From positions 19,086 to 65,226 of the forward strand of contig JAHDDY010000010.1 in the NCBI GenBank assembly GCA_020629115.1: DNA of 46,141 nt. The letters run 5' to 3'. The notes under the pieces were generated by a model. The model was given only the letters and a program-made list of their open reading frames with translations, was not told the DNA's origin and did no database searches. The stretch is from Paracoccaceae bacterium. GTDB taxonomy: Bacteria; Pseudomonadota; Alphaproteobacteria; Rhodobacterales; Rhodobacteraceae. Both the position numbers and the translations under genes were made by a program. This document shows, piece after piece, positions 38,638 through 46,141 of the stretch (within the stretch, counting starts at the first letter, position 1; each line of letters starts with the position of its first letter).

Positions 38638-40574
38638 TGGAACTGCTGATCTACATCCTGCCCTATCTCGTCGGCGCGGTGATCCTGGTGCCCATCGCCA
38701 ACCGCATCGGCCTCGGCTCCGTGCTCGGCTATCTCATCGCCGGGGTCGCGCTCGGCCCCGCGCTCGGCCTCGTGACCGAGAACGACGTGGATCTCCAGCA
38801 TTTCTCGGAGTTCGGCGTGGTGATGATGCTGTTCCTGATCGGGCTGGAGCTGCGCCCGCAGGAACTGTGGAAGATGCGCGCCCAGCTCTTCGGCCTCGGC
38901 GGGGTGCAGGTGGTCGGCACAACGCTTCTCATCGCCGCCGGGGTGTGGGCGATGCATGGCAGCTTTCGGGTCGGGCTGGCGCTGGGGATGGTCCTGACGC
39001 TCTCCTCGACCGCCATCGTGCTCCAGACGCTTCAGGAGCGGAACCTGGAGCGGCGGACGGGGGGCAGGGCGGCCTTCGCGGTGCTCCTGTTCCAGGACAT
39101 GGCGGTCATCCCCATGCTCGCGTTCCTCCCGCTCCTCGCCCAGACTCACGGGTACGAGGTATTTGAGGAGGGCGCGGCCCACGGGACGGACGGGGCGCAT
39201 CACGCGACGAACCTGCTCGAAGGCCTGCCCGCCTGGGCGCAGGGGATCGGCATCCTCGGGATGATCGCGGCGATCATCGTCGCGGGGCGGTTCCTCGCCT
39301 ATCCGGTCTTCCGCTTCATCGCCTCGGGGCGTTCGGGCGAGGTGTTCACGGCCGCCGCGCTGGCGCTCGTCATCGGCACGTCGATGCTGATGACGCTCGT
39401 TGGTCTGTCGCCCGCCCTCGGGGCCTTCCTCGCCGGCGTCGTCCTGTCGGGCAGCGAGTACCGCCACCAGCTCGAAAGCGATATCGAGCCGTTCAAGGGG
39501 CTGCTCCTCGGCATCTTCTTCATCACGGTGGGGGCGGGGGTCGATTTCGACCTGCTGCTCAGCCAGCCGGCCTTCATCGTCAGCGCGGCCTTCCTCGTCA
39601 TCGCGGTCAAGGCGGCGGTGCTGGCCGCCCTGGCCGTCGCCTCGCGCTTTCCGAAGCGGGACGCGTGGCTCTTCTCGCTGTCCCTGCCGCAGGGGGGCGA
39701 GTTCGGCTTCGTGCTGCTGGCGCTCGCCGTGTCGACCGGCGCGCTGCCGAGCCGCATCGCCCAGCTCACGATCCTGGTCATCGCGCTGACCATGTTCCTC
39801 ACGCCCATCCTCTTCACCCTTTACATGAAGGTGATCGAGCCGCGCTTCGGCCTGCCGGCGGCGGTGGCGCAGGAGGCCGATACCATCGACCACGAGGGCG
39901 CGGTCATCATCGCCGGGGTGGGCCGCTTCGGTCAGATCGTCAACCGCCTGCTGCGCTCGGACGGGGTCGAGACGGTGGTGCTCGACGAGGATGCGCGCCA
40001 GATCGACACCCTGCGCCGCTTCGGCATCCGCGCCTATTACGGCGACGCGTCCCGCATGAGCCTGCTGGAGGCGGCGGGCATCGCGCGGGCCAAGGTCTTC
40101 GTCGCCGCGCTCAAGGACACGCGCCAGCAGGTGCGCATGATTGAGGATGTGCGCCGCCGCTGGCCCCACGTTCACGTCATCGCCCGCGCGACCGACCGCA
40201 CCTCCGCCTATCGCCTCTCGGCGGCGGGGGCGCAGACGGTGGTGCGCGAGATGCTGGCCAGTTCCATCGAAGCGGGCCGCGTGGCGCTGGAGAAGACGGG
40301 CGCGCATCCCTACCGCGCCGAGGGCATTGCCCGCGCCTTCCGCCGCCACGACGACGAGACGTTCGAAGTGCTGCGCGGTCTCTGGACCGAGGATTTCCTC
40401 AACAACGCGGATTACGTGACCCGCTCCCGCGAGCGGTCGGACGAGCTGAGCGACATCCTGCGTTCCGACTTCTCCCAGAACCCCGAATCGGACGATTGGG
40501 CGCTGCAGGCGGCGGAGCGGTTCGACCACGACGACGGCGAGGACGACGACAGGAAGCCCGCGGCGGCGGAATGA
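38637..40574 (+). CDS. KefB/KefC-like glutathione-gated potassium/proton antiporter
   Basis: A 645-residue CPA2 antiporter. About twelve membrane helices occupy residues 1-390, with the KefC-type signatures FLIGLELRP, LFQDMAVIPMLAFLPLL, and GAFLAGVVLSGSEYRHQLESDIEPFKGLLLGIFF. A Rossmann RCK domain begins near residue 420 (VIIAGVGRFGQIVNRLL, VLDEDARQID) and senses glutathione adducts in characterised KefC. The C-terminus is acidic (FDHDDGEDDD). It is translationally coupled to a KefF-like gene. Potassium efflux acidifies the cytoplasm and protects against electrophiles. Confidence 0.9.
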   Translation: MELLIYILPYLVGAVILVPIANRIGLGSVLGYLIAGVALGPALGLVTENDVDLQHFSEFGVVMMLFLIGLELRPQELWKMRAQLFGLGGVQVVGTTLLIAAGVWAMHGSFRVGLALGMVLTLSSTAIVLQTLQERNLERRTGGRAAFAVLLFQDMAVIPMLAFLPLLAQTHGYEVFEEGAAHGTDGAHHATNLLEGLPAWAQGIGILGMIAAIIVAGRFLAYPVFRFIASGRSGEVFTAAALALVIGTSMLMTLVGLSPALGAFLAGVVLSGSEYRHQLESDIEPFKGLLLGIFFITVGAGVDFDLLLSQPAFIVSAAFLVIAVKAAVLAALAVASRFPKRDAWLFSLSLPQGGEFGFVLLALAVSTGALPSRIAQLTILVIALTMFLTPILFTLYMKVIEPRFGLPAAVAQEADTIDHEGAVIIAGVGRFGQIVNRLLRSDGVETVVLDEDARQIDTLRRFGIRAYYGDASRMSLLEAAGIARAKVFVAALKDTRQQVRMIEDVRRRWPHVHVIARATDRTSAYRLSAAGAQTVVREMLASSIEAGRVALEKTGAHPYRAEGIARAFRRHDDETFEVLRGLWTEDFLNNADYVTRSRERSDELSDILRSDFSQNPESDDWALQAAERFDHDDGEDDDRKPAAAE

Positions 40575-40601
40575 GGGAACGCGGCGCGGGCGGGTGCGCC
40601 C

Positions 40602-42005
40602 CTACCGCGTCGTCGGGGCCTCGCCCACCGGGATGCCGTTGACGTAGATCATGCCGTCCCGCGCCTCCATGTCGAAGCGCACGGTCTCGCCGTCCCCGTC
40701 CATCCTGCCGAAGCTCTCGACCATGAGCTGCACGACCATCGCCTGCTGCGGCGGGATGCGGCCGCTCTTGACGAGCGCGTTCATGAAATCCGCGAAGCCG
40801 GTCATGGCCACGGTCGCCGTGCCCACCGGGGTTCCGCCGCTCAGGTCGCCCGACCCCTCGCCGGTCACGCCCAGCCCCAAGGCGTCCAGTTCGAGCGCGT
40901 CGATGCGCACGGTGCCGACCTCGATCGGAAAGCCCCCCGGCGAGGCGGCGACGAAGGCCTCCGGGTCCGAGGGCAGCGCGCGGAACACGGCGTCGCCCGA
41001 GATATCCACGGTCACGCGCTCGATATCGCGCGAGAAGGCCCCCTCCGGGTCGAGCATTGCCCAGATACCGTCCGAGAGCGTCACCCCCTCGACGGTCGTG
41101 GCATAGGCGAAAGGCTGTGCCTCCGGAGCGGCGGCGGCGGGCATGAGCGAGCGTCCCGCAATCCGCGCGATGCCGATATCGAGGGGCGCGTCGCCGAAGG
41201 CGGGCGATTTGACGGTGATGGCGGTATCCTCCGCGGAGACCTCGCCCGTCATCGCCGCCCCGCGCCAGTCCATCGCGCCCTCCATCCGGCCCCCGCGCAG
41301 GGCGACGGTCATCGGCGGCGCGGCCGCGCCGCCCTCGATATCCATCGTCATGTCGGTGCTGGCGATCGTGTAGGTCGCTGCCAGCGGCAGGGGCGATTCG
41401 CCCTCCCAGTCCTGCGGCATGCTCCCCGCCACCGTCATATCGAGCATCGCGTAGGCCACCTCGGCCCCGCCCGACCCGTCGCCTTCGCCCGGCGCGACGG
41501 TCATGCGCATGGCGAGACGCGGGGTCCGCGTATCGAAGTCGATATCCTCCGCTCCGCGCGTCGCGACGACGACCATGTCCTCGGCCTCGACGGTCACGGG
41601 AAAGACCTCGGCGGGCATGTCGCCCATGGCCGGCGCGGTGACGACGATCTCCTGCACGGGCGGGATGCGGATGCGCGCGGTGTTCGGGGAGGGCAGGGCC
41701 ACCCGCGCCTCGACCCAGGGCGCCGACCATTCGTAGACGGTTTCGAGCGGTCCCGCGTCGGGCAGGGGCGAGGACATGGCCTGCACGAAGCGCCCCGTCG
41801 GGCCGACGACGCGGGTCGTGTAGCCGAAGGGGAAGCCGGCGACCTCCACGTCCTCGTAGGACAGCACCGCCCCGCGTTCGCCCGCGCGCGCCACCTGCGC
41901 CTCGATCTCGTCGACGATGACGCCCTTGCCGTAGAACCAGGCCCCCGTCCAGACCGCCGAGACGACGAGCAGCAGGGCGAGGAGGGCGACGGTGATCTTG
42001 CGCAT
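40602..42005 (-). CDS. DUF2125 domain-containing envelope protein
   Basis: A 467-residue protein beginning MRKITVALLALLLVVSAVWTG, a signal peptide or anchor helix, with a large beta-rich domain outside. VEVAGFPFGYTTRV and the repeated strand patterns (ALELDALGLGVTG, then MTGFADFMNALVKSG) match DUF2125, a family found mainly in alphaproteobacteria and resembling AsmA-like lipid-envelope proteins. Function is unknown. The ATG at 42005 gives a clean signal; the longer frame from 42080 would place charged sequence before it. It is divergent from the gamma-glutamylcyclotransferase gene and converges with the KefC-like gene. Confidence 0.82.
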   Translation of the reverse strand: MRKITVALLALLLVVSAVWTGAWFYGKGVIVDEIEAQVARAGERGAVLSYEDVEVAGFPFGYTTRVVGPTGRFVQAMSSPLPDAGPLETVYEWSAPWVEARVALPSPNTARIRIPPVQEIVVTAPAMGDMPAEVFPVTVEAEDMVVVATRGAEDIDFDTRTPRLAMRMTVAPGEGDGSGGAEVAYAMLDMTVAGSMPQDWEGESPLPLAATYTIASTDMTMDIEGGAAAPPMTVALRGGRMEGAMDWRGAAMTGEVSAEDTAITVKSPAFGDAPLDIGIARIAGRSLMPAAAAPEAQPFAYATTVEGVTLSDGIWAMLDPEGAFSRDIERVTVDISGDAVFRALPSDPEAFVAASPGGFPIEVGTVRIDALELDALGLGVTGEGSGDLSGGTPVGTATVAMTGFADFMNALVKSGRIPPQQAMVVQLMVESFGRMDGDGETVRFDMEARDGMIYVNGIPVGEAPTTR

Positions 42006-42040
42006 CGGGACCGGGTCTTTCTCGAAAAGGGGGCGGGTCT

Positions 42041-42054
42041 GTCTATATATAGAC
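42041..42054. promoter_or_regulatory. Palindrome between divergent DUF2125 and chaC-like genes
   Basis: GTCTATATATAGAC is a perfect 14-base palindrome, 25 bases before the chaC-like ATG and 36 before the DUF2125 ATG. The TATATA core could serve as overlapping -10 elements for both genes, or the palindrome could be an operator controlling both. Confidence 0.5.
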
Positions 42055-42078
42055 GATCCAACGGAGAAGAAACGCGAC

Positions 42079-42648
42079 ATGGCTCAAGAATTCTGGGTGT
42101 TCGGATACGGCTCGCTCATGTGGAACCCCGGCTTCGAGCATGCCGAGCGCCGCGAGGCCGAGCTTGAGGAATACCAGCGCAGCTTCTGCCTGGCCTCCGT
42201 CCGCTATCGGGGTACGGAGGAACAGCCCGGCCTCGTCCTCGCGCTGGAGCCGAAGGAGGGGGCCACCTGCCGGGGCATCGCGTTCCGCGTATCGTCCGAG
42301 AACGCGACCGAGGCGCTCGCCTACCTGCGCGAGCGCGAGCTGGGCACCGCGTCCTATTTCGAGAAGCGCCTGCCGCTGACCCTGCTCGATACCGGCGAGC
42401 GGGTCTTCGCCGTGTGCTACGTGATGGACACGCAGCACGACAAGTATCGCGGCGACCTCGACGAGGAGGAGCGGGCGAAGATCATCGCGAAGGCCGAAGG
42501 CCCCGCCGGGAGCAACCGCGAATACCTCTACCGCACGGTCGAGAACCTTGAAGACCTCGACGTCGAGGAGCCGAGTATCCGCAGGATCGCGGACCGCGTG
42601 TCCGAGATCGCGGATGACGACCGGCCCTCTACCCCATCAGCCGGGTGA
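42079..42648 (+). CDS. ChaC-type gamma-glutamylcyclotransferase
   Basis: A 189-residue protein of the ChaC family, which cleaves glutathione to 5-oxoproline and Cys-Gly in the cytoplasm. VFGYGSLMWNPGFE at the start is the family's YGSL signature, followed by SVRYRGTEEQPGLVLAL and YLRERELGTASYFEKRLPL, which includes the catalytic Glu. An ACGGAGAAG ribosome site precedes the ATG. Its last 20 bases overlap the end of pepN on the other strand. Cys-Gly released here could be finished by peptidases (inference). Confidence 0.88.
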   Translation: MAQEFWVFGYGSLMWNPGFEHAERREAELEEYQRSFCLASVRYRGTEEQPGLVLALEPKEGATCRGIAFRVSSENATEALAYLRERELGTASYFEKRLPLTLLDTGERVFAVCYVMDTQHDKYRGDLDEEERAKIIAKAEGPAGSNREYLYRTVENLEDLDVEEPSIRRIADRVSEIADDDRPSTPSAG

Positions 42649-45265
42649 CGATCTCGTATACGTCGCGCGAGCATCCCGGGCGCTCCAGAATGCGGGCCAT
42701 GGCCGCGCGCATCTTCTCCTGCCGGTCCTCGTCGTAGCGCCGCCACGTCTCGAACACCGTCGCCATGCGCGCCGCCGTCTGCGGGTTGATGGCGTCGAGC
42801 CAGGCGACCTGCTCGGCGAAGAAGTCGTAGCCCGCGCCGTCGGCGGCATGGAAGCGCCAGTGATTCGACGCGAAGGCCCCGACGAGCGAGCGGAAGCGGT
42901 TCGGGTTGCGCCAGTCGATATCGTCCCGCGCGCGCAGGGCTTTCGCGTTGGCAAGCGCCGCCGTCTTCGGCACGGCGACCTGCATCCCGACCCAGGTGTC
43001 GAGCACGAGCGGGTTGTGCTTCCAGCGGGCGTGGAAGGCGTCGAGCGCGGCGTCGGCCTCCGGTCCGCCGATCCGCTGGAGCGTGGCGAGCGCCGCCGCG
43101 CTGTCGGTCATAGTTGAGGCTTCCGCGAACTGCGCCGCCGCGAGACGCGCCGCCTCCCCGTCATCGAGGTTCGACAGGAGCGAGAGAGCGACGTTCTTGA
43201 GCGCGCGCTTGCCCGCGCTCGCCGCGTCGGGGCTGTAGGGACCGGGCGTCCGGTTCGCGTCGTAGGCGTTCAGCAGGCCGGCCCGCGCGGTGGTGGCGAT
43301 GGCCGTGTCGAGTGCGACCTTCGCGGCGTGGATGGCGTCCGGGTCGACCGCCTCGCCCGCCGCGGCAAGGGCTGCGGCGATCTCGTCCTCGCGCGGGGTC
43401 GCCAGCAGCAGGGCGAGGAAGGCTGGGTCGCCGCCCCGGTCGAGGGCGGTGGCGAGCGCGTCGGGCAGCATCGGGTCTATGGCCCCGCCGCCCGCGTGCG
43501 CCATCGCCGCCCCCAGCGCCAGGTCGCGCGCCGCCTCGGCGCGGTTGAAGGCATCGGTATCGTGGGCCAGCAGCAGCGCCTTCTCCGCATCCGTATGCGG
43601 GTATTCGAGCACCACCGGCGCGGAGAACCCGCGCAGGAGCGAGGGCACGGGCACCCCGTCCGCGCCGTCGAACGCGAAGGTCTCGCTCGGTCGGGTCAGC
43701 TCCAGCACATGCGTGTCCCGCGCCGTCCCGTCCGGCCCGGTCAGGCTCAGCGGCTCGCCATCCTGCGACACGAAGCCGACGGCGAAGGGGATGTGCAGCG
43801 GCAGCTTGTCCGCCTGTCCCGGGGTGGCGGGGGTGTTCTGGGTGACGGTCAGCGTGACCTCGCCATCCTCGACGGTCTGGCGCACGCGCACGCGCGGCGT
43901 ACCCGCCTGACTCCACCAGCGCGCGAACTGAGACAGATCGCGGCCCGTCACATCCTCGAAGCAGCGGCGAAAATCCTCGATGGTGCAAGCCTGTCCGTCA
44001 TGGCGCTCGAAATACAGGTCCAGCGCGCGGCGGTACGCCTCCGGCCCTACGAGCGTGTGGAGCATCCGCACCACCTCCGCGCCCTTCTCGTAGACGGTGG
44101 CGGTGTAGAAGTTGTTGATCTCGATGTATTCCTCCGGCCGCACCGGATGGGCGAGCGGCCCCGCATCCTCCCGAAACTGTCGCGCGCGCAGATTCGCCAC
44201 CTCCCGGATGCGCAGGACGTCCGCCGAGCGCATCTCCTCGGAGAACTGCTGATCGCGGAAGACGGTCAGCCCTTCCTTGAGGCAGAGCTGGAACCAGTCA
44301 CGGCAGGTGATGCGGTTCCCGGTCCAGTTGTGGAAATACTCGTGCGCGATGACGCTCTCGATGGCGAGATACGTCGCGTCGGTAGCCGTCTCGGGCGAGG
44401 CGAGGACGAGGCGGGTGTTGAAGATGTTCAGCCCCTTGTTCTCCATCGCGCCCATGTTGAAATCGTCCACCGCGACGATCATGAAGAGCGGCAGGTCGTA
44501 TTCGCGCCCGTAGGCCTCCTCGTCCCAGCGCATCGAGCGCTTGAGCGCGTCCATGGCGTAGTCGCACTTGTCCTCGTCGCCGGGGCGGACATGGATTTCG
44601 AGCGCCACGTCCCGCCCCGAGGCGGTGGTGAAGCCGTCCTCGATCTTCTCCAGCCGTCCCGCGACGAGGGCGAAGAGGTAGGCGGGCTTCGGGTGCGGGT
44701 CGTGCCAGACGGCGAAGTGGCGCCCCCCCTCCAGCGCGCCGCTCTCGCCCCGCTCGCCGTTCGACAGGAGCACGGGAGCCGCGTCCCGGTCCGCCTCGAT
44801 CCGCACGGTGTAGACGGTCATCACGTCCGGGCGGTCGGGGAAGTAGGTGATCTTGCGAAAGCCCTCGGCCTCGCACTGGGTGCAGTACATCCCGTTCGAG
44901 ATGTAGAGGCCTTCGAGCGCCTTGTTCGTCTCCGGCGCGATCTCGACGGTCGCGCGCCAGGTGAAGCGGTCGGGCAGGGCCTCGCCCGGCACGCGCAGGC
45001 CCTTCGCGTCGACCGTCATGTCCGCGACCGGCACCCCGTCGATGCTCGCCTCGATGAGGGTCAACTCCTCCCCGTCGAGCCGCAGGTCGCGCCCATCGCT
45101 TTCCGCCCGGTCCGGGTTGAGCGCGAAGACGATCTCGGAGGACACCCGCGTCGCCATCGGATCGAGCGCGAAGGTCAGCGAGACCGATTCCACCAGCCAG
45201 ACGGGCGGCGTGTAGTCCGCGAGGCGGATGGCGCTGTGCTTCGGGGCGGCATTGTCGGGGCGCAT
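42629..45265 (-). CDS. pepN: Aminopeptidase N
   Basis: An 878-residue M1 zinc aminopeptidase. The substrate-binding GAMEN motif is at 272-276 and the zinc motif HEYFH at 308-312, with the third ligand Glu331 in KEGLTVFRDQQF. The start (IRLADYTPPVWLVESVSLTF) and the all-helical C-terminal half match the E. coli-type PepN. No signal peptide is present, so the enzyme is cytoplasmic and takes part in late steps of protein breakdown. It converges and overlaps with the chaC-like gene by 20 bases; the GIY-YIG gene lies 11 bases upstream in the same direction. Confidence 0.95.
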   Translation of the reverse strand: MRPDNAAPKHSAIRLADYTPPVWLVESVSLTFALDPMATRVSSEIVFALNPDRAESDGRDLRLDGEELTLIEASIDGVPVADMTVDAKGLRVPGEALPDRFTWRATVEIAPETNKALEGLYISNGMYCTQCEAEGFRKITYFPDRPDVMTVYTVRIEADRDAAPVLLSNGERGESGALEGGRHFAVWHDPHPKPAYLFALVAGRLEKIEDGFTTASGRDVALEIHVRPGDEDKCDYAMDALKRSMRWDEEAYGREYDLPLFMIVAVDDFNMGAMENKGLNIFNTRLVLASPETATDATYLAIESVIAHEYFHNWTGNRITCRDWFQLCLKEGLTVFRDQQFSEEMRSADVLRIREVANLRARQFREDAGPLAHPVRPEEYIEINNFYTATVYEKGAEVVRMLHTLVGPEAYRRALDLYFERHDGQACTIEDFRRCFEDVTGRDLSQFARWWSQAGTPRVRVRQTVEDGEVTLTVTQNTPATPGQADKLPLHIPFAVGFVSQDGEPLSLTGPDGTARDTHVLELTRPSETFAFDGADGVPVPSLLRGFSAPVVLEYPHTDAEKALLLAHDTDAFNRAEAARDLALGAAMAHAGGGAIDPMLPDALATALDRGGDPAFLALLLATPREDEIAAALAAAGEAVDPDAIHAAKVALDTAIATTARAGLLNAYDANRTPGPYSPDAASAGKRALKNVALSLLSNLDDGEAARLAAAQFAEASTMTDSAAALATLQRIGGPEADAALDAFHARWKHNPLVLDTWVGMQVAVPKTAALANAKALRARDDIDWRNPNRFRSLVGAFASNHWRFHAADGAGYDFFAEQVAWLDAINPQTAARMATVFETWRRYDEDRQEKMRAAMARILERPGCSRDVYEIVTRLMG

Positions 45266-45276
45266 GATGGGATCTT

Positions 45277-45987
45277 TCAGGATTGGGGATCGAAGTAGCG
45301 TACCGGATTGGCCGCGCCTGGCTTCCTCAAGCGGGAGGGAATACGCGTATTGATATACATTCTACGGACATTGTCGTCGGCTTCCCGTCCATCGAATTCG
45401 TAGCGCGTTCCATCCTCGTCGGGATACCATCTGTCCGCGATGAAGACTCCGACGATAAGACCATTGATGACGGCCAGGACATAATCGGCTTGCTCTGCCC
45501 TGCCACGACTGATTTTCCAAGAGGAACGCACGGCCTGATACACAGACTTCTCGGCAACCGTACGATTGACCGTAATGGCGACGACCGAATGACGGAACCG
45601 GGTTTCGGCAGCGGCATACTTCACCATGATTTCATCAGCATGCATGATGCCGAAGTCGCTGCTGCTTGTGCCGCCCGCGATATTGGTCGTCGCCGGAAAG
45701 GCGTCCATCAGGGCAGCTTCTACTTCCAAAGCCGTACTTTCGTCTTCTATGCCATGGCGATGGATGACATGCATGACATCGAGATCGCCGCGGCGAATAT
45801 CGTGGATGCGCTGAAGCTTGTCTGATGCTTCGTCAGTGCCGTCCACGACTGCGCGAGCATGGTCGAAGACGCGATTTCCTTTTCCCTTGCCAACGTAGAA
45901 TGTTTCTCCATTACGAGGGTCGATGAGACGATAGACATAATACTTTAGCTGGTCCTGAACCTCTGACGGAAAGGCGGTGGTTTTCAT
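45277..45987 (-). CDS. GIY-YIG nuclease domain protein (LEM-3-like)
   Basis: A 236-residue protein. The N-terminal GIY-YIG domain reads YVYRL (17-21), then FYVGKGKGNRVFDH (30-43), of the LEM-3-like subclass with a GKGxGxR loop. The likely catalytic Glu lies in ALEVEAALMDAF. The C-terminal ~100 residues contain ITVNRTVAEKSVYQAVRSSW, DYVLAVINGLIVGVF and RYEFDG, perhaps a separate small-molecule or nucleic-acid domain. I chose the ATG at 45987: AAGGAG lies six bases upstream and it overlaps the stop of the preceding gene (TGATG). A GTG one codon earlier is possible. The DNA is less GC-rich than its neighbours, suggesting transfer. Confidence 0.8.
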   Translation of the reverse strand: MKTTAFPSEVQDQLKYYVYRLIDPRNGETFYVGKGKGNRVFDHARAVVDGTDEASDKLQRIHDIRRGDLDVMHVIHRHGIEDESTALEVEAALMDAFPATTNIAGGTSSSDFGIMHADEIMVKYAAAETRFRHSVVAITVNRTVAEKSVYQAVRSSWKISRGRAEQADYVLAVINGLIVGVFIADRWYPDEDGTRYEFDGREADDNVRRMYINTRIPSRLRKPGAANPVRYFDPQS

Positions 45988-46141
45988 CACAATCTCCTTT
46001 GCAGCCGCGAGCGGCTGATCTGCCGGGTAAGCAGGATCACGGGCAGGAGACCGACTGCGACGATGGCTAGGGAGGGGGTGGAGGCTTGGTAGAGGCGCTC
46101 GTCCTCGGCGAGGCGGTAGGCCTGCACCGCCAGCGTGTCGA
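45987..46141 (-). CDS. Probable ABC transporter permease, C-terminal fragment
   Basis: Only the last 51 codons are in the window. The reading DTLAVQAYRLAEDERLYQAS is followed by a hydrophobic helix (TPSLAIVAVGLLPVILL) and a basic tail (TRQISRSRLQRRL). This looks like the end of an iron(III)- or thiamine-type binding-protein-dependent permease, where a last helix and a short cytoplasmic tail close the protein. The family call is tentative. The stop overlaps the ATG of the GIY-YIG gene. Confidence 0.5.
   Translation of the reverse strand, partial: DTLAVQAYRLAEDERLYQASTPSLAIVAVGLLPVILLTRQISRSRLQRRL

Noticed and set aside
40583-40600. Terminator between the kefC-like and DUF2125 genes
   Set aside because: GGCGC/GCGCC is a short stem without a T-run, so it is too weak to call.

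Overview
The window looks like a chromosome segment of a GC-rich alphaproteobacterium, most likely Rhodobacterales (Roseobacter/Rhodobacter relatives). This is inferred from gene content and order: a DUF3305/DUF3306 and polyferredoxin cluster, ccmI-ruvX, a SoxB-type sarcosine oxidase beta subunit, phaB-phaA, aceE-aceF-lpd, pntAB, a cobalamin block with CbiD/CobK/BluB/CobW/CobN, yajC-secDF and a DUF2125 protein. I see no tRNA, rRNA, CRISPR array, insertion sequence or prophage.

Layout. 1-1165 (minus): DUF3305, an AT-rich membrane-anchored ORF of unknown function, and the start of DUF3306, all overlapping. They are divergent from a polyferredoxin (1301-3325). Next come a Tat-exported metallo-hydrolase, ruvX and ccmI (minus), a lone soxB, and an ammonium transporter with a small membrane protein. 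9676-19826 (plus) holds phaB-phaA, a FitAB/VapBC-type toxin-antitoxin pair, the pyruvate dehydrogenase genes aceE-aceF-lpd, a Uma2 nuclease-like gene and a methyltransferase. 19918-23495 holds pntAB and a DUF29 gene. 23473-32018 is the cobalamin block: cbiD, cobK, a cobalamin riboswitch, a HupE-type metal transporter, bluB, cobW, an antisense YjzC-like gene, and cobN. 32128-35076 (minus) is a fused secDF and yajC. 35171-40574 (plus) holds a small Cys-rich protein, aspS, a second DUF29 gene and a KefF/KefC-like pair. The end holds a DUF2125 protein, a ChaC-type gamma-glutamylcyclotransferase, pepN, a GIY-YIG nuclease and the 3' end of a probable ABC permease.

How the genes work together. Most genes are housekeeping: acetyl-CoA production and its storage as polyhydroxybutyrate, NADPH supply by transhydrogenase, corrin ring building with cobalt insertion, protein export, and glutathione-linked stress responses. 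The unusual material is a set of small accessory genes (the AT-rich ORF, FitAB, Uma2, YjzC-like, DUF29, GIY-YIG) placed in or between housekeeping operons, often by stop/start overlap. There is also a family of paired-hairpin palindromic repeats. One copy is read in frame inside cobN and another supplies cobN's stop codon. I found no clearly new multi-gene system. The best candidates for something undescribed are the AT-rich membrane ORF between DUF3305 and DUF3306, the palindromic element within CobN, the toxin-antitoxin pair immediately before aceE, and the ammonium transporter with a coiled-coil-like N-terminus and a one-helix partner.
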